From positions 186,001-250,000 of the forward strand of contig JAIWZP010000039.1 of the NCBI GenBank assembly GCA_025201375.1: DNA of 64,000 bases, given 5' to 3'. Shown piece after piece: positions 12,056 through 24,359 of this stretch; the stretch's first letter is position 1; each line of letters opens with the position of its first letter. Both the position numbers and the translations under genes were made by a program. Origin of the DNA: Gongronella butleri (Eukaryota > Mucoromycota > Mucoromycetes > Mucorales > Cunninghamellaceae). Below the pieces are notes generated by a model, which searched no databases, was not told where the DNA came from, and saw only the letters and a list, made by a program, of their open reading frames with translations.

Positions 12056-13049
12056 GATGGAGGCAAGAAAAAGGGTAAAAGTGGAAAGGAAAGGGAATGA
12101 AAAAGAAAGAGGAAAAAAAAACCGAAGTGCCGAGAATTGACTCACACCTTCAATCTGCGCACAATCTGATTTACCCCCAAAAGGCAGTCGGCCCCATCAG
12201 ATGGCTTTCACGGCCCCGTTTCATGACGCTTTTCTTTTATTTTCAAGCCCAATGGCCATTGCCACCATAGCATCAACATGTAGTGCGCCGCAGCAAGTTT
12301 ATGCACCTCTTTTTTAATTGTTTGGACGCGTGTGTAGCGTGCAATTGGCGCCCAAACAAACCAGAGATGCCCCCCACACCCTGGAGCGACCCCCTGAGAT
12401 AAACCAATTTTGGAAATCCAAGATCAAGTCGCCGATTCAATCATCGATTTCACGGTTGATGCACATCCAGACCTTTTGCCACTCAATTGCACTGACTCTG
12501 TTCACTCTATGGGGGAGTTCAGGCAACGTAATTGGCATAAAACTGTTATTTAGGCAACAAAGAAAAACGCTGGGTAAAAAAAAACCTCTGATCGTGATTT
12601 CCGGCGAGCACTTGATTGATCTGCCTTTTTATTTCATGGCACACGACAAAGACAAAGTCCAAAGCATATTGCACCTTTGCAAGAGCGCGTGTATTGCGAA
12701 ATAAGCGCCAAAGTCGCGTAAAAGTGCGAAAACGTTTGAAAAATAGCATGTTTGACAGATGCGCGTCTCTACACTTGCGTCCCGGAGTTTGATTTTTGGA
12801 GCCGCTGGCCACTCAGGCTGGAGATGAATTGAGCCGGGAAATGGGCGGAATGATGGCCAAGCCGGCAAGGCATCCGGAGATCCTTTCCTAGGCGCGTAAA
12901 AAAAAGAACAAACAGCAGAAATTTTGCTGGTTTCCCTCACCCCCCGTCCAGGCATGTTCATAAAAAGTTTGTTGCTCGTTCCATTTCACACGTTTTTCAT
13001 TGTTTCCTTTTGTCTTTTCCTTTCCTTTTATCGTTTGTGTACGTTCAAA
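12056..13049. other. Intergenic, IDP promoter and upstream of secreted protein
   Basis: Contains the IDP promoter (A/T- and purine-rich just before the ATG) and the leader of the 13050 gene, with a CATAAAAAG box near 12957. No other supported gene. Confidence 0.55.
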
Positions 13050-13433
13050 ATGAAATCAATTCCTTTTTTCATTTGTGCGACGCTTGCCGTCTTTGTATCG
13101 GCGGCCATGGGATGGATGGTGCGGCTCTCGGATGGCGCCAATGGCCACACAGTGCGTTTACACGTCAACGATGGGGCGCAAGTGGACTTGCCGTCCGACG
13201 TTCAGGGTGACGTGGCGTGGGTGTGGTCTCCCGTTGACGCAGACCCTCTTGATGGCGCGCTTTACCAGAATAGCTCAATTGTCTGGCCGGATGGCTCGTC
13301 GACAGCACGCTACAGCGCCATCAAACCTGGCAATGCTACGCTCTCGGCGTACAAAAGATGCAAACCACTTAAAAATGACATCATGTGTACCATGGTCATC
13401 TATGAGTGGAAAGTCCATGTCGTTGTTGTATGA
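13050..13433 (+). CDS. Small secreted protein, paralogue A
   Basis: Single-exon, 127 residues. The N-terminus (MKSIPFFICATLAVFVSAAMG) is a clear signal peptide. The mature part is predicted beta-rich with the pattern HTVRLHVNDGAQVDLP...AWVW, an NSS and an NAT glycosylation sequon, a C-x8-C pair (CKPLKNDIMC) and an alternating hydrophobic end (WKVHVVVV). It shares this layout and the CKxxxxxIxC spacing with the gene at 14103, 670 bp downstream on the same strand, so the two look like diverged tandem duplicates. The overall pattern faintly recalls small Ig-like protease-inhibitor folds (chagasin type), but the signature loops are not present. Function is unknown. Confidence 0.75.
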   Translation: MKSIPFFICATLAVFVSAAMGWMVRLSDGANGHTVRLHVNDGAQVDLPSDVQGDVAWVWSPVDADPLDGALYQNSSIVWPDGSSTARYSAIKPGNATLSAYKRCKPLKNDIMCTMVIYEWKVHVVVV

Positions 13434-14102
13434 TGAAAAATAAAATAAAATTAGCCATGATACTGCAAATTCTAGCTTTTAGCTTGACAAGGGCGATTCA
13501 TGGGAGTATTCTTTTGGAGCTTTGCACGATTCATTGTGCAAATTTGCCCTTCGACGATGAACAAGCAAAAAAAGGCATCGTCATTGGCATATTTTCAAAC
13601 GGGGCGTGACCATGCGGCCACCTGACTTGAATGTCTTAAAAAAAGCATGATTCCGATTTTTTTTTTTTTTTTTGAATTTGCCTCCAGTTGTTGCAGACAC
13701 ACATTCATGATCCAAATGTAGCGCCTATCATAGTGAAATCGGCTCTATTCGACTTTTTGACAGCGTCACAGCGCAGTTGAGCGCGTTCCAAGCCAGAAAC
13801 ACAGACAGAAAGGTGCTTTTTTTCTAATTTTTTTTTTCTGCCGCTGACTTCATCGGCTCAAACTAATTTTATGCCTCTCGAGGGGCATGTCCGGTATGTT
13901 ATCGGCTCGGTTTGAACCAAGGCAGGGCCGATAATGGCAATTGCCGGCTGATCCACTGCATTTACTTAATTCTTTGTTTTCCTTTTGTACACGGAAAGGA
14001 GGAGAGACGCATAAATGCGCGGAGAAAAGCATAAATAGCTGATGTGGCCGCACGCTCCCTCTTGACCATTGCAACTCTTTTATTTTATCTAAAGAAAACA
14101 CA
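13434..14102. other. Spacer between the secreted paralogues
   Basis: About 670 bp with poly-T runs and no supported gene. CATAAATAG lies about 70 bp before the downstream ATG and may be its TATA-like element. Confidence 0.5.
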
Positions 14103-14516
14103 ATGCAATTGGCCCAATTTTGCTTCTTTTTCGTATTGATTGCTGCGTCTGTGTGCAGCGCGAAGCGAGTCACGGTGACCAACACGGAAAATGGCAGCGA
14201 GCCATCTTTGCGCGTTGGTGACGAGCTGGTGGTCGATCTACAGCCCGGAATTAACCAGGTGGCATGGTTTACGCACGGCGAATCACCGGATATGATTTGG
14301 TCCAAGATTAATGTGGACCAGGCTCGCAATCCATTCCCATTGACCCCGAAGGAGAATACCATGGAAGAAGATGGTAGCGTTTGGGCCGTCTTTGAAGCCA
14401 CAGCGCCCGGCATGGCTGTTGTTCAATCCACGCTCTCCTGCAAGATCCCCAGCAGCAACATCCTTTGCCCTCTGGCCGTCCAATCCTTCAACGTGTTCGT
14501 CACAATTACCGCGTAA
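14103..14516 (+). CDS. Small secreted protein, paralogue B
   Basis: Single-exon, 137 residues with signal peptide MQLAQFCFFFVLIAASVCSA. The mature protein has SLRVGDELVVDLQPGINQVAWF, FEATAPGMAVVQSTLSC and a terminal alternating strand (SFNVFVTITA). The C-x8-C pair CKIPSSNILC aligns with CKPLKNDIMC of the upstream gene, and the spacing to the final strand is the same. The start follows a TATA-like box and a short A-rich leader. The absence of introns, while most genes here have several, sets this pair apart. Role unknown; candidates are cell-wall, inhibitor or effector-like proteins, all unproven. Confidence 0.8.
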   Translation: MQLAQFCFFFVLIAASVCSAKRVTVTNTENGSEPSLRVGDELVVDLQPGINQVAWFTHGESPDMIWSKINVDQARNPFPLTPKENTMEEDGSVWAVFEATAPGMAVVQSTLSCKIPSSNILCPLAVQSFNVFVTITA

Positions 14517-14787
14517 CGCGTATTAAAAAAAAGTGCCATGGCACCGATTTTTTTTTTTTTTACAATCTTTTTTTGCATAAAAAGTCGTTGTAAGAAGAGG
14601 GTGGTGTAATTCGCACACAGCGAGCTTGCGCATACATAAAAAGAATTTGTTGCCGCCTTTTTTATTTTTTAAAAAAAGTTGAACCATTGCAAGTTGCTTT
14701 TTTTATTGTTACAGTCAAAAAGAAGAAGATATCATGGGCATGAAGGATGGAAGAGAATGAGGTCAGAAGGAGACACCAACGCCCCAT

Positions 14788-16956
14788 TCAAGACATGCCG
14801 TTTCTATGCTGTGCCGCCGAGATGAGGCTGCTATTGTCAGGCAACTGGTCGAGCAGCTTCTTGTTTTTCGTCCAATGGTCCATGTTCTACACAAAAGAAA
14901 TTAAGAATTAGGCTGGCCACAATCCATTGACGCAGCAACTTACCTTTTCGCAATAGGACAAATGCAGCTTGGCAAAGGCAATCATCATGTTTTTGAGCTC
15001 AACAGCTTTGAGTTTCTCAAATCGTGCCAATTCGCTCTGAATGTTTGCCTGGATCTGTTTGATATTTTGCTGCGTCTTCGCTTTGGCCATTTCGAGCTAT
15101 TTTTTTTTTTTAAAAAAAACAGCGGGAGATCAGAAAATGCGAGGCGCGAATTTAGCAGATTTTTGTGGTTTACCTGGTGGATTTCCTCTTTGAGTTTCCC
15201 GATTTGATTGCGTCGCGTGAGTCCTGGATCAATGTCCATCATGCCGTGCAGAGTGTACGAGACGGCGTGTAGCAATTTGCGTGGGGAAGTCCATTTCTTG
15301 CTGCGTGAGCGCGATGCGCGGATAGCGGACGCGGTGACTTGCGGTGGGTATTGCTCCTGGCTGTCCGTGGCATTGTCGAGCGCGTCGAGTGCGGTGGATC
15401 CATTGGAGGTTGGTGCGTCAATGGCAAAGAATCCGTCCTCAATGGATCGCGTGTCAATGTCAATGTCATCATTGTCGTAGGATGCGTGTTGTGTGGTGTC
15501 GTCGGTGTCATTTTCTCTGGACATGGACGTGGCCGTTGCGGTGGTAGTGGCGGTGGCGGTGGATGATGATGGCGAGAGGTCTGTCTGCTGCTGTTGCAGG
15601 CGCTCGGCCTGATCCTCGGTCTTGATAAGCGTGTGGAGCGTGGTTTGTTTATTGATCAGCGCATCACCGATCATTTCAAGCTGCGCGAGCGTCATGTACC
15701 AGTATTGGATGCTGCTCTTGGCAATGTCAATGTATTGCACGTATTCCTGCACGTGCTCGGCAAAGTCGCGCTCAAGCTGCGTGACAAGATCTCGAATGGC
15801 AAGGCATGTGTCGTCGTGTTGGAAACCAAGTTGCTCCATGGAAGGTGCCAGCGACCCGGATTCGTCCAGACTCAGCCCATTATACGCAGCACCAAGATCA
15901 GCATGATCATTGGCAAGATCTACAGACCAGAAAAAAAAAGAAAAAAAAAAGAATAAAGAAAAAGAAAAATCATGATGAGCCGACAATTTGTCTCTCTCTT
16001 CCCTCTCCCCCCCTTTTTTTTTGATTTACCGCCAAGGCGTCGTAAAAGCTTCTTTTGTGCATGATCCCAGCGGGAGCCAGTCTGGTACAGTTGCCTGTCG
16101 AGCAAGGTTTCGCATTGAGTATAGGCCGGATCGGGGTGCTTCAAGGTATAAGAGCGGCTGGGCAGCAGGTAGCTCGAGCCTGGTATAGAGGAGATGACGG
16201 AATCCATGGCAAAGGGGCTCTTGAGGGTGGACAGAGGCGGCTTTGCGAGCAAATCGGGCCAAAGGATATGTGGTTGCAGGAATTGGTGGATGACGTGCTC
16301 TCGGGATAACACGGGATGATCCAAAATACGCTGGAGAAAACGCTCAAGCATTCGCTTGCGCTTCTCGATCATTGCCAATTCATCCTTGTGCCGACTGTGT
16401 GAATTGACGTGCGCGTAATCGGCTAAAAAATACAATAAAAAAAAGGCAATTGGCGTGTGAGTGAACGCGACCATGGTTTGCATTTTGACATTTGACATTT
16501 GCTTACACAGCGAGTGCTTGCCAGGGATAGGTGGTACAAAGATGGAAGGGTAAAGTTTGACGAGCACCGAGCGAAACGACTCGAATTCGCTGTATCGTCG
16601 CTTGATGACGACGCCCTACACGTAAAAAAAAGGGGGAGCGGGGGGAAGAGGGGGCCGGAGTGTGAGAATTGTCGCTTTTTTTTTTTCTTTCTTGTCCTTT
16701 CTCTCTCTCTTTTTTTTTTTTTTTTATCAATTGACTTGTCCCCTGACCCACGTTTTCCTCTTGGGTCTTATCAATTATCGCTTTTGTTCCCTGCGCATGG
16801 TGTGCTTACGTCGAGCTCAATGAGGTAGAGCCAAAAAGTCTGCTTGTCGGTTGTTTTCTGCTCCGCTTGCTGAATACAAACGCGCGACTGGCCACTGGCA
16901 AGGCGGGGCGCCAGGTCACAGTTGCAAAACGAGGCGGCGGCCGATTCCGATATCAT
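14788..16956 (-). CDS. PX-BAR sorting nexin, SNX41/ATG20-like
   Basis: Endosomal sorting nexin that binds PI3P through a PX domain and dimerises through a BAR region; the family works with SNX4/Atg24 in retrograde sorting and selective autophagy. Exons 16956-16810, 16615-16507, 16422-16030, 15919-15174, 15096-14944, 14886-14788; 548 residues. The PX domain (about 10-150) has GVVIKRRYSEFESFRSVLV, the PPIPGKHS loop, MIEKRKRMLERFL and HPVLSREHVIHQFL, all close to fungal SNX41. Residues 217-460 include predicted helices and an acidic, Asp/Thr-rich linker (about 345-400) within the BAR-like part, as SNX41 proteins have. The last exons hold the final helix (IKQIQANIQSELARFEKLK). It lies 281 bp downstream of the MED1 stop codon in the same orientation. 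Confidence 0.9.
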
Positions 16957-17237
16957 CTTTAAAAGAAAAAAAAAAACAAAGAAAAAAGATACACAGAAAG
17001 TGCCAAGTGAAAAGAGAAAAGAAAGAGAGAAAGTGGAAAAAAATAGAGCGAGAGCCGCAGTGTTTCGCCCTTATTTTGGCTTGGCCACCCCCATTTTTCA
17101 CTTTTTCTTGGCTCCGCCCAATGCGATACCCAGATTTCGTTTATTTCACAGGTCACGCGCTATGCGCCACCTGCCACCCTCCCAAGGATCCACGTGTAAA
17201 TGAATGAGTCTTGAGATCAACATTTGACGTTTTTTGT

Positions 17238-19761
17238 TTAATTTTCCTCCAATTTGAGGTGCTTTGCCTCCATGCCATCCATGTCCATCATGTTGTGCGC
17301 CCGCTTCAGGGGGCGGTCGAGCATGAGGGGTTGCTGCGGCGCATCCTGGATGCATTGCCACAGCCAAGCAACGAGTGAAGGCACATTCAGTTCCTTTTGC
17401 AGCACGGCCGTCAAATCGTCCGCGTGCAGCACCTTGGGGTTCCACATCTTGCCAATGTCAGCGGGCGACTCGAGGCGCACCTTGGGCAGCGACGCTTGGT
17501 CTGCGGGTATCTCGATCATTAGCGGGATGCAGAGGAATGCCTGTCGCGCGTTTGCAGGTACGCAAACAGACAATTGCAGCTGCTTGGGCGCTTCCACACT
17601 CGTCACTTGAATGCGCAGTCGCTGGTCTTGCTCCGTGGCTATTCAAAAGAAAAAAAAAGAAATAGAAAGCGTGTTAGTGGCCTGTCGTGAGGTCATTTTT
17701 CCCTTCCCCCTCTTTTTGTTCGTTTTACCTTGCAAGATGTCATCTAAAGAAGCTGGCTTGGTAGACGTTGGTGTCACCGTGCTCGCCTTGTACGTTTCTT
17801 GGTTGAAAATGGTATGGAACAAGTCGTTGAACATATGCTGCTGACGCAGGCACTAAAAACAAAGGAAAAGTGTGGTGAGAAAAAGGGGAAGTTTTTCACC
17901 ATCTCTCGTTTAAATACCTGAACAATGCCAAAGAGCTGCGCCGGGTGTTGAAAGGGAATGCGGTGCAGCAATTTGCCAGAAGAGCCTGTGTTTGCCATCC
18001 ATTCATAGGCCTGGTCCAAGGAGCCTTCCATGGTTTTGCCCCAGATCAAGTGCTTTGTGTGCAACGGCGATGGCGTTTTGTTGTCATCCAGGAAAGGCTG
18101 CACCAACAGGTCCTCGAGTGACAGCGCTGGCGAGCGATCCAAGGTCATTGTTGCCGGGGTGCCGTCCTTTTTGCTGGCGATGCCCATCATCTCTAGTAGC
18201 TTTTGGCACACAATGTCTGACGCGGGCAGCGGATTGGTCAGCTTGGCAACAAAACGCACCGGGAGCGTTGGAGCATTGGTCGTGGCCGAGGATGGCTTGA
18301 CAAAACGCAGCGGTGGCATAAATTGCGGCCATTTGGGCTCTTTGATCACCTTGAGCTGATTGCTAAAAAAAAAAAAAAATGCAAATTCAGCAAGCCTCCC
18401 GTTTTCTCGCACATTGACAACGTACCTGCCACTTGTGATGGATTCTTCCGTCTCCTGGAAGCCAACCAAGAAGCTTGTGCGATCGGCTGGCAGGTATTGG
18501 CGTGGGTGTGTCGATTCTTCAAAGCCAATGGTCAAGGAAGACGCGACCAAGAGCGAGAGCGGGCTCTTACCTAATAAATATATAACGGGTCAGTGTCCAA
18601 TGGATGAAACTAGGTGTCTCACCTTGATTGATGTCCGTGTCCACTTGGTCCCAGTTGCATTTGTCGCGTTTTTCCTTGTCCATCCAATAGGTGATGGCAA
18701 TGCCGGGCGCGTTTAGGTTCAGGCAAGGGATGCCGTGGCCCTCCAGCAGCACCTGTGAGAGCTGATTCGACAGCTGCAATCTATGACCACATGTCGTCAG
18801 CTTTAAAAAAAAGATTCACGCAAAACAACCAGCTTCTCTTACGTTTCTTGCTCAGCAATCGTCTTTAGATCCTGGTACAAGTGCCGAATGGTGACAAAAA
18901 AGTCCATGGGCGCATGCGTGATGTTCAGATGGTCTAATTGAGCAAGTGTGCCGAGATTCTGCTTGAATGCCTCCGCGCTCGCCCCTTGCAGGTTGGTTGT
19001 CAGCAGGTAATCCAATTTGTCGTCTTGGTCCTTTTGCAGATGCTCAGGCACAAACGTGACCTTGGCCTGCTGAACATGGCCTGTGCTCTGGATGTCGATC
19101 TGATGAACAAAAGCGGGTGAGCAAAAGAAAAAAAAAACATGACCACACATTTGTATTTTCCAAGCTTACGTCAATCACAATGACCTTGCCGCCGAGCGTG
19201 ATGGTGGTCAATGGCTGGCCACGGTCGTCTTGCTGTGATGTGTCGATAAAAGAGACCAAGCTAAATGCCATAAAAAAGCGCAAGACGCGTCAGTCACGTG
19301 AATTTCGCCATCTCGAATGCTAAATTAAGCCTACCCCATGGATGTCGCGAGCTTCTCAAGCTGCTCCACCCTGTCTTGAGCCGAGTACGCCGGGCGGCTG
19401 TTCAGTGCCTTCTCCAAACACGATGCCGATTGCTGCCAATGCTGCTTGATCAACAGCACAGAGCTTTGCAATGCAGCTTGCTCCTAATTTTTCAAGAGAG
19501 AGCGTGAATGCCGGGTTGGACAGGACTGCGAGTGGCGCCTGCTGATGGAAAATCAAGCAAAAGAGACGACGTGTCGCGCCTGTTCGCCCTTACTTTAAGC
19601 TGATTAAAGTGCTTTTTGACGGTTGGATCGGTGCCTGCGCCCATCATGTCGCCCACGTCGGCCTCAAACTGCGAACAGATGGACCGCAGCTGGTCGATCT
19701 GCTGTTTAAACTCTTGCCGTGTCTTGTCGAGATTGACAGGCCCAAACGCGTGAATATCTAA

Positions 19762-19798
<37 letters not shown>

Positions 19799-19975
19799 GT
19801 CAATAAGATCATGGCGCGTCATTCTGATGCTTGGGTGCTCACTGTTGCCGGCAACTGTCGACGACTCGCTTGGCTTGCTCAATGCCGGCAAGTGAGTCTG
19901 CAATTCGTGTAAGATATTCTGCACCTCGAATATCGATGAGTTAATTGACGTCTTGCTCTCGCTTGGACTGGTCAT
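17238..19975 (-). CDS. Mediator complex subunit 1 (fungal Med1)
   Basis: Ten exons: 19975-19843, 19757-19594, 19483-19335, 19260-19170, 19099-18843, 18780-18623, 18570-18426, 18362-17918, 17852-17729, 17638-17238; 688 residues. Content and order match fungal Med1: an N-terminal helical part, a beta-rich core beginning VEQLEKLATSMGLVSFID, then LGGKVIVIDIDIQSTGHVQ-type strand with the inhibitor-like spacing of the PF10744 family, DYLLTTNLQ, and a long C-terminal part ending in an acidic tail. Med1 bridges activators and RNA polymerase II in the Mediator middle module. All introns are GT-AG and frame-consistent. The family call rests on remembered pattern similarity over the core rather than on a search, so it is good but not certain. 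Confidence 0.75.
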
Positions 19976-22207
19976 GCTTTTGCGCGAAAAAAAGGGAGAA
20001 AGAAAGCCGTGGAGACGGGAGAGCTCCAGAGCGCTTTTTTTTTTTTTTTTGGCACCCTTCTCCGACGCGCTTCATGCGCGCATTACCCAAAATCAAATTT
20101 GAAAACCACATTTGGCCTTTTTTTATATTTGACATGCCTTTCACACTAGAATATCCTTTGGCAGCGCATGATACTACATCACCATTCGTAATTTTGCAAC
20201 TTGTAGCGCAGAGCAGGAACGTTTCGACATGATTTAAGCGTAAAAGAGCTTTTTTTTTGCGTATTCTACAGCACAGCTTCCCTTCTGACACCCTTTCAAC
20301 AAGCTAACCAAATTGAAAGGACAGATTCCGGCGCGTACTGTTGCCTGAACACCCACAGCATTACACTTTTGCCTTTCTTTTTTAAATTTGCCTTTCAAAG
20401 ACGAAAAAAGCGTGTTTTTCAGACTTTGGTGGCCCGTTGTACCTCCAGAAAATTTTTTACAGCCTACCTGCCTGCAAATGAAACCTGCGCCACCGGCACG
20501 AACTACGGCCCAGTGCCGAGGTCGGACCCGCCCGATTTTTTTTTGCACTCGAAAATGCCAAAAGCCTCCTAATTGTACTATTTTGCATTCATCTGGCCAT
20601 CTGCATAGTCGACCCCCCGCTCAAATAAATAACTACCGGTACATCGAATTCAGCGCAAAATTTGCAACAAAAAAGCTTAAAACCCCAGAGCGCTACGACG
20701 ACTTTCGAAAAATTCAGGGGTCACTCAGGGGTCAGAAAATGCCAAATTTGGGAAAATTCGAACTCTGATTGATCAATGCACTCAAAACAGGTAACTACGA
20801 TGATTTGCTATTGGCAGACAAAATGGCAAATTGCCCCTAAGTAAGACAAAAACTCAAAAAATGACGCATGAACGGCGATCGACTGAGAAAATTGTCTACT
20901 TTGGGCAAGATTTTTTGCAAAAATTCAAGGTTTGGCACTTCCAAATTAAAGTGGTGGATTGCATGGAATTTTTATTTTTTTATTTTTTCATTTTGCACAT
21001 TTTTCTGCGCTGATGAGTGGGCTGCAGGCTGCTGGTGAAATGAACGAAATGTAAAGTTTTCAAACCCATGAAGCTACAGTAGCGCGCCGCAAGTCATCCT
21101 ACTACTCAGATGCTTTGCCCCCTCCTGTTTGTTATCATATCATACTGTACAGTATCAAATCTGCGATAAAAATCACAGGTTGATTAGATGAAATCAGTGC
21201 AGATGTCTCGACAACAGCCAGAGTGACCTCTGGTTTTTATTTTTTTCTGGAAAGAGGAGCGTTAAAAAATATGAGTTTGGCAGTGATTGAAGCACGATTT
21301 TACCACCACGAAATGATTTTTGAAAAAACTTTGGCCCCCTCTTTGTACGTACGGTAATCAAATCTGCAATAAAAATCGGGTGTCGACTAGGCCATTTTCA
21401 AGGAGATGGCGATTAAAGTAAAATTTAAAAATTGAATTTCTTGATCGGTTTTGTTCGCACGCTGATGAAACTGAGCTCTGAGCTTACTGTATTTATTCGA
21501 TAGGGAATCCATTGGCACGACTTTTGTCACAGCTGCACACTTTGTGTTTGCTGTGTCCGTTGCCGAGAAAAACGCGCTTAAAATTTTCACGCACACGACG
21601 GATTCGCTGTGAGAATGTTGTCCATCCTGCAGGTACTCGTGCAGAGATAAAATGACGTCAAATGAAGCAACTACGTATCCGCAGAGCAAATTTTATCCAC
21701 ATCGAATTCTTTTTTGCCGAAATATCATATGATCAAATTAAACAAAATCGGCCAAATTTGGCTTTTACTTGACATCTGCCTTTTGAACCCGCGCGTTCTT
21801 ATGGTGTTTCTGAGAACTAGAGGTTCGATACCATATGCTGTACCTAGTCAAAGACCAGTTTGTTTGGTGTTGCAGAAGTTATTTTACAGTATCATAAAAC
21901 GTGAATTCGGTTTGAAATTCCATCCAGCCTATTTACAGTATTACAGTATTGTTTGATACGCACCTGGGAATTGCCCGCCAGAAGAATTCGAGAAACAGGC
22001 GGGAAGTTTTTTTTTTAGTATTCATACAGCGGGCTCCCATAGCTTACGACGATTGTGAGTGCCTTAAAATGAGAAAATCGGATAAATGCACGCTTTTTAT
22101 TGATTGCAGGGTATTCAGTGGACGTTGCACCAATTGGTACAGAAATAAAGGATGGCGAACAGAGAGGCACAAAGTAAAACGGGGGCTCTGTGGTAGCGAA
22201 GAGGGTA
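19976..22207. other. Repeat island 1
   Basis: 2.2 kb without a supported gene. It holds the dispersed repeat at 20380-21190, a second related module near 21357-21510 (AATCTGCAATAAAAATC plus ATTCGATAGG) and several TACAGTA/TACTGTA motifs (near 21070, 21145, 21487, 21887, 21932). Confidence 0.65.
20380..21190 (+). repeat. Dispersed 0.8-kb repeat, copy 1
   Basis: Direct relative of 51918-52700. Long near-identical blocks occur in the same order: GTTTTTCAGACTTTGG, ACTACGGCCCAG, GCACTCGAAAATGCCAAAA, AGCGCAAAATTTGCAACAAA, TCAGGGGTCACTCAGGGGTCA, AATGCCAAATTTGGGAAAAT, GGCAGACAAAATGGCAAATT and CGATCGACTGAGAAAA. No long open frame is conserved. Confidence 0.85.
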
Positions 22208-23607
22208 TTAGTCTTCAGAGGACGAGGCGGTCGTATTGGTGTAGAGTCTCTCTCTGCTCTTGCGCTTGCGTGTTGCGTGAATGGTGGCGACGTGGATGGC
22301 GCGCAGTTTTAATTGGTGCATAGCAAAGGCGGTAGTGGCGACGGCGATGATGATGGCGCCCATCCATGTCATGCTATCGGGGATCTCATGCAGCACGGCC
22401 CAGCCGGCAAACAGGGCAAACACAATGTCAGTGTTGTGCGAGAGCAGGCCGAGACCGGCAGGGGCCCATTTCAACCTAATTTAAAAAAACGGACTAGGGT
22501 TGAGCGCGGCAGCCATTTGTCAAAAAGCGTGTTTTTACCCGAGATGCAGGAAGCATTGGCCAGCAAAGGCAAAGACGCCGACGAGGCCGAGTGCGACGAT
22601 GGGCAATTGGTTTGTGTCTGGCGACGGGTAGAGCCAGCGCTGGAACACGAACCAGCCGGGTAGGCTGATGAGCATGGACATGATGCCGAAATAGACCGAG
22701 TGCACGAGAAAGTGGGCGGTGCGGCCGATTTTGCGGATGGTTAAGAAAGCCATTGCGGACATGGCGGCGCCCGCCAAGGCGCACACGTGGCCCCATTGTC
22801 TTGCGGATGTGGTGGGGGCAATAGCGGCCAAAAAGGACGGTGGCGGCGTCATGGAAGGTGACGATGGCACAAACAGGCCCGGTTGCATGATTAAAACGAC
22901 GCCCAAGATGCTCATCAATGTATACAGACAATCCCACGCGGTCAATCGATTATCGAGCCAGATGGCGCCAAGCAGGTATGTGAACACAGGGCCCAGGAAA
23001 AAGAGACCTGCCAAGAAAACAATGAGTCTCACCAAAAAAAAAAAGGGGGATTTTTTTTCGTTTTTTTTTTCTTCTTCTTACCAATGGCCTCGACCAAGGG
23101 GCAAGTGGTCAGGCTGTAAAAGAACAAGGAGAGGCCCAGTGCCATGAAGATGCCGCGCAAAAGCAGCCATCGTCGGATGCCGTGTGGACCCAGAGGATTG
23201 ATGCGCAAGACGAGGCAGGCGAGCAGTGACAAGACGAGCTGGATGACGGATCTTGAAAAGACGATTTCAAAGCTGCCAAAGTGGCCCAAAAAGGAGATCT
23301 TGACACCGAGGGTCATGCTCGTGAAGAACAGGGACGACAGCACCATGGCCGCCATGCCTAAGATTTCTTTGCGCCGCTGCGCCTTTTCTGCGTGCAATCC
23401 AAGCCCCATGGTCGCTTTAATCACGGCAGAGTCCAATGCCGGCTGTGCAATTAGCGACGACGACTCGTGCACGATGGAGAACGCAGGTGGTAGAGGCGTC
23501 ACCACCGCGTGGTGCACCCGCTTTGTGGTCGGTGTGCTTGCCGACGACGGCTCGGCCTCAGCACCAGAAGTGCCAGGCGTGTCCTTATTCGTCTGCGTCG
23601 TAGCCAT
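22208..23607 (-). CDS. EamA/DMT-family membrane transporter (SLC35G-like)
   Basis: Exons 23607-23082, 23007-22539, 22475-22208; 420 residues. After a polar N-terminus of about 90 residues come ten predicted membrane helices in two EamA halves; examples are ILGMAAMVLSSLFFTSM, VFSRSVIQLVLSLLACLVL, LLLRGIFMALGLSLFFYSL, GLFFLGPVFTYLLGAIWL, LYTLMSILGVVLIMQP and FALFAGWAVLHE. The blocks FARS-like FSRSVIQL and LTTCPLVEAI resemble SLC35G1-type proteins. The C-terminus is basic then Ser/acidic. Substrate is unknown. Start is the ATG giving MATTQTNKDTPGTS. It is divergent with the 24360 gene over about 750 bp. Confidence 0.88.
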
Positions 23608-24359
23608 AAAAAAAAGGCAGTAAAAACAAAAAAAAAGAAAAAGTGAGAGAAAAAAAAGGGAGCGCGAAAAGAAAAAGAGCAAAAAAAAAAAAAAAAAAAA
23701 AGGGAGCGTCGAGACTCTTTTGTTTCATTGATCTGCATTTGAAACAGCCCTTGGTGGCGGCGCGCCGGAAGAACCATGGATGGGGGGCCATCGGTTGCCT
23801 GTTTCGTCCCAATCCTTGTTCGTGTCATTTTTTTTGGCATACATTCTCGTTTATAGCGTGCTTTTGCTTTTGTTTTTTTTTTTTCGTTGCAAGCCATTGT
23901 GCCAAAAGGTCGTGATGGGGTAGAGCTGGGCTGTGGTTGTGGGGAGCCGAGACCTGCCCCCGCCTCACGTGCTGGTTCCAAGGAGTGTGTTGTGTCGAAG
24001 CTCCGACCTTTTTTTATTCCAGTTGTCGCCATGGATGCCAAAAGGGATGCCACCAGTCCTTCTTTGTTATTTGTCCTACGATTGGCTATTGTTTTGGCCG
24101 GATGAAGCGCGTTTCTTGTCCATTCAGCCTTTTTTTTTTCTTTTTTGGCGCGCTAATTTTTATTTTGCTAGGGAACACAACAGGGCTTGTACGACAATGA
24201 CGAATGGGATCATCGGCTGGATGGACACGGCAAGCAAAAAAAAAAAAAAAAAAAAAAAAGTCCGATAGAAAAGGAGGCGACGCGCCTGCGTTGTTTTGTT
24301 TGCCTATTTTTTTTCCCCCTTTTTCTTTGTCTTGTTCTTTTTTTTTTTTTTTTTGCGTG
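23608..24359. promoter_or_regulatory. Divergent promoter, transporter / Ser-Pro-rich gene
   Basis: 752 bp between two divergent start codons. It is rich in A and T homopolymers (a 20-nt A-run near 23683, another near 24237), with a T-run directly before the plus-strand ATG. No distinct box is recognised. Confidence 0.45.

Noticed and set aside
21821..21840. B-box-like GGTTCGATACC, possible tRNA
   Set aside because: No cloverleaf, no A box at the right distance, and the region is degenerate repeat DNA.
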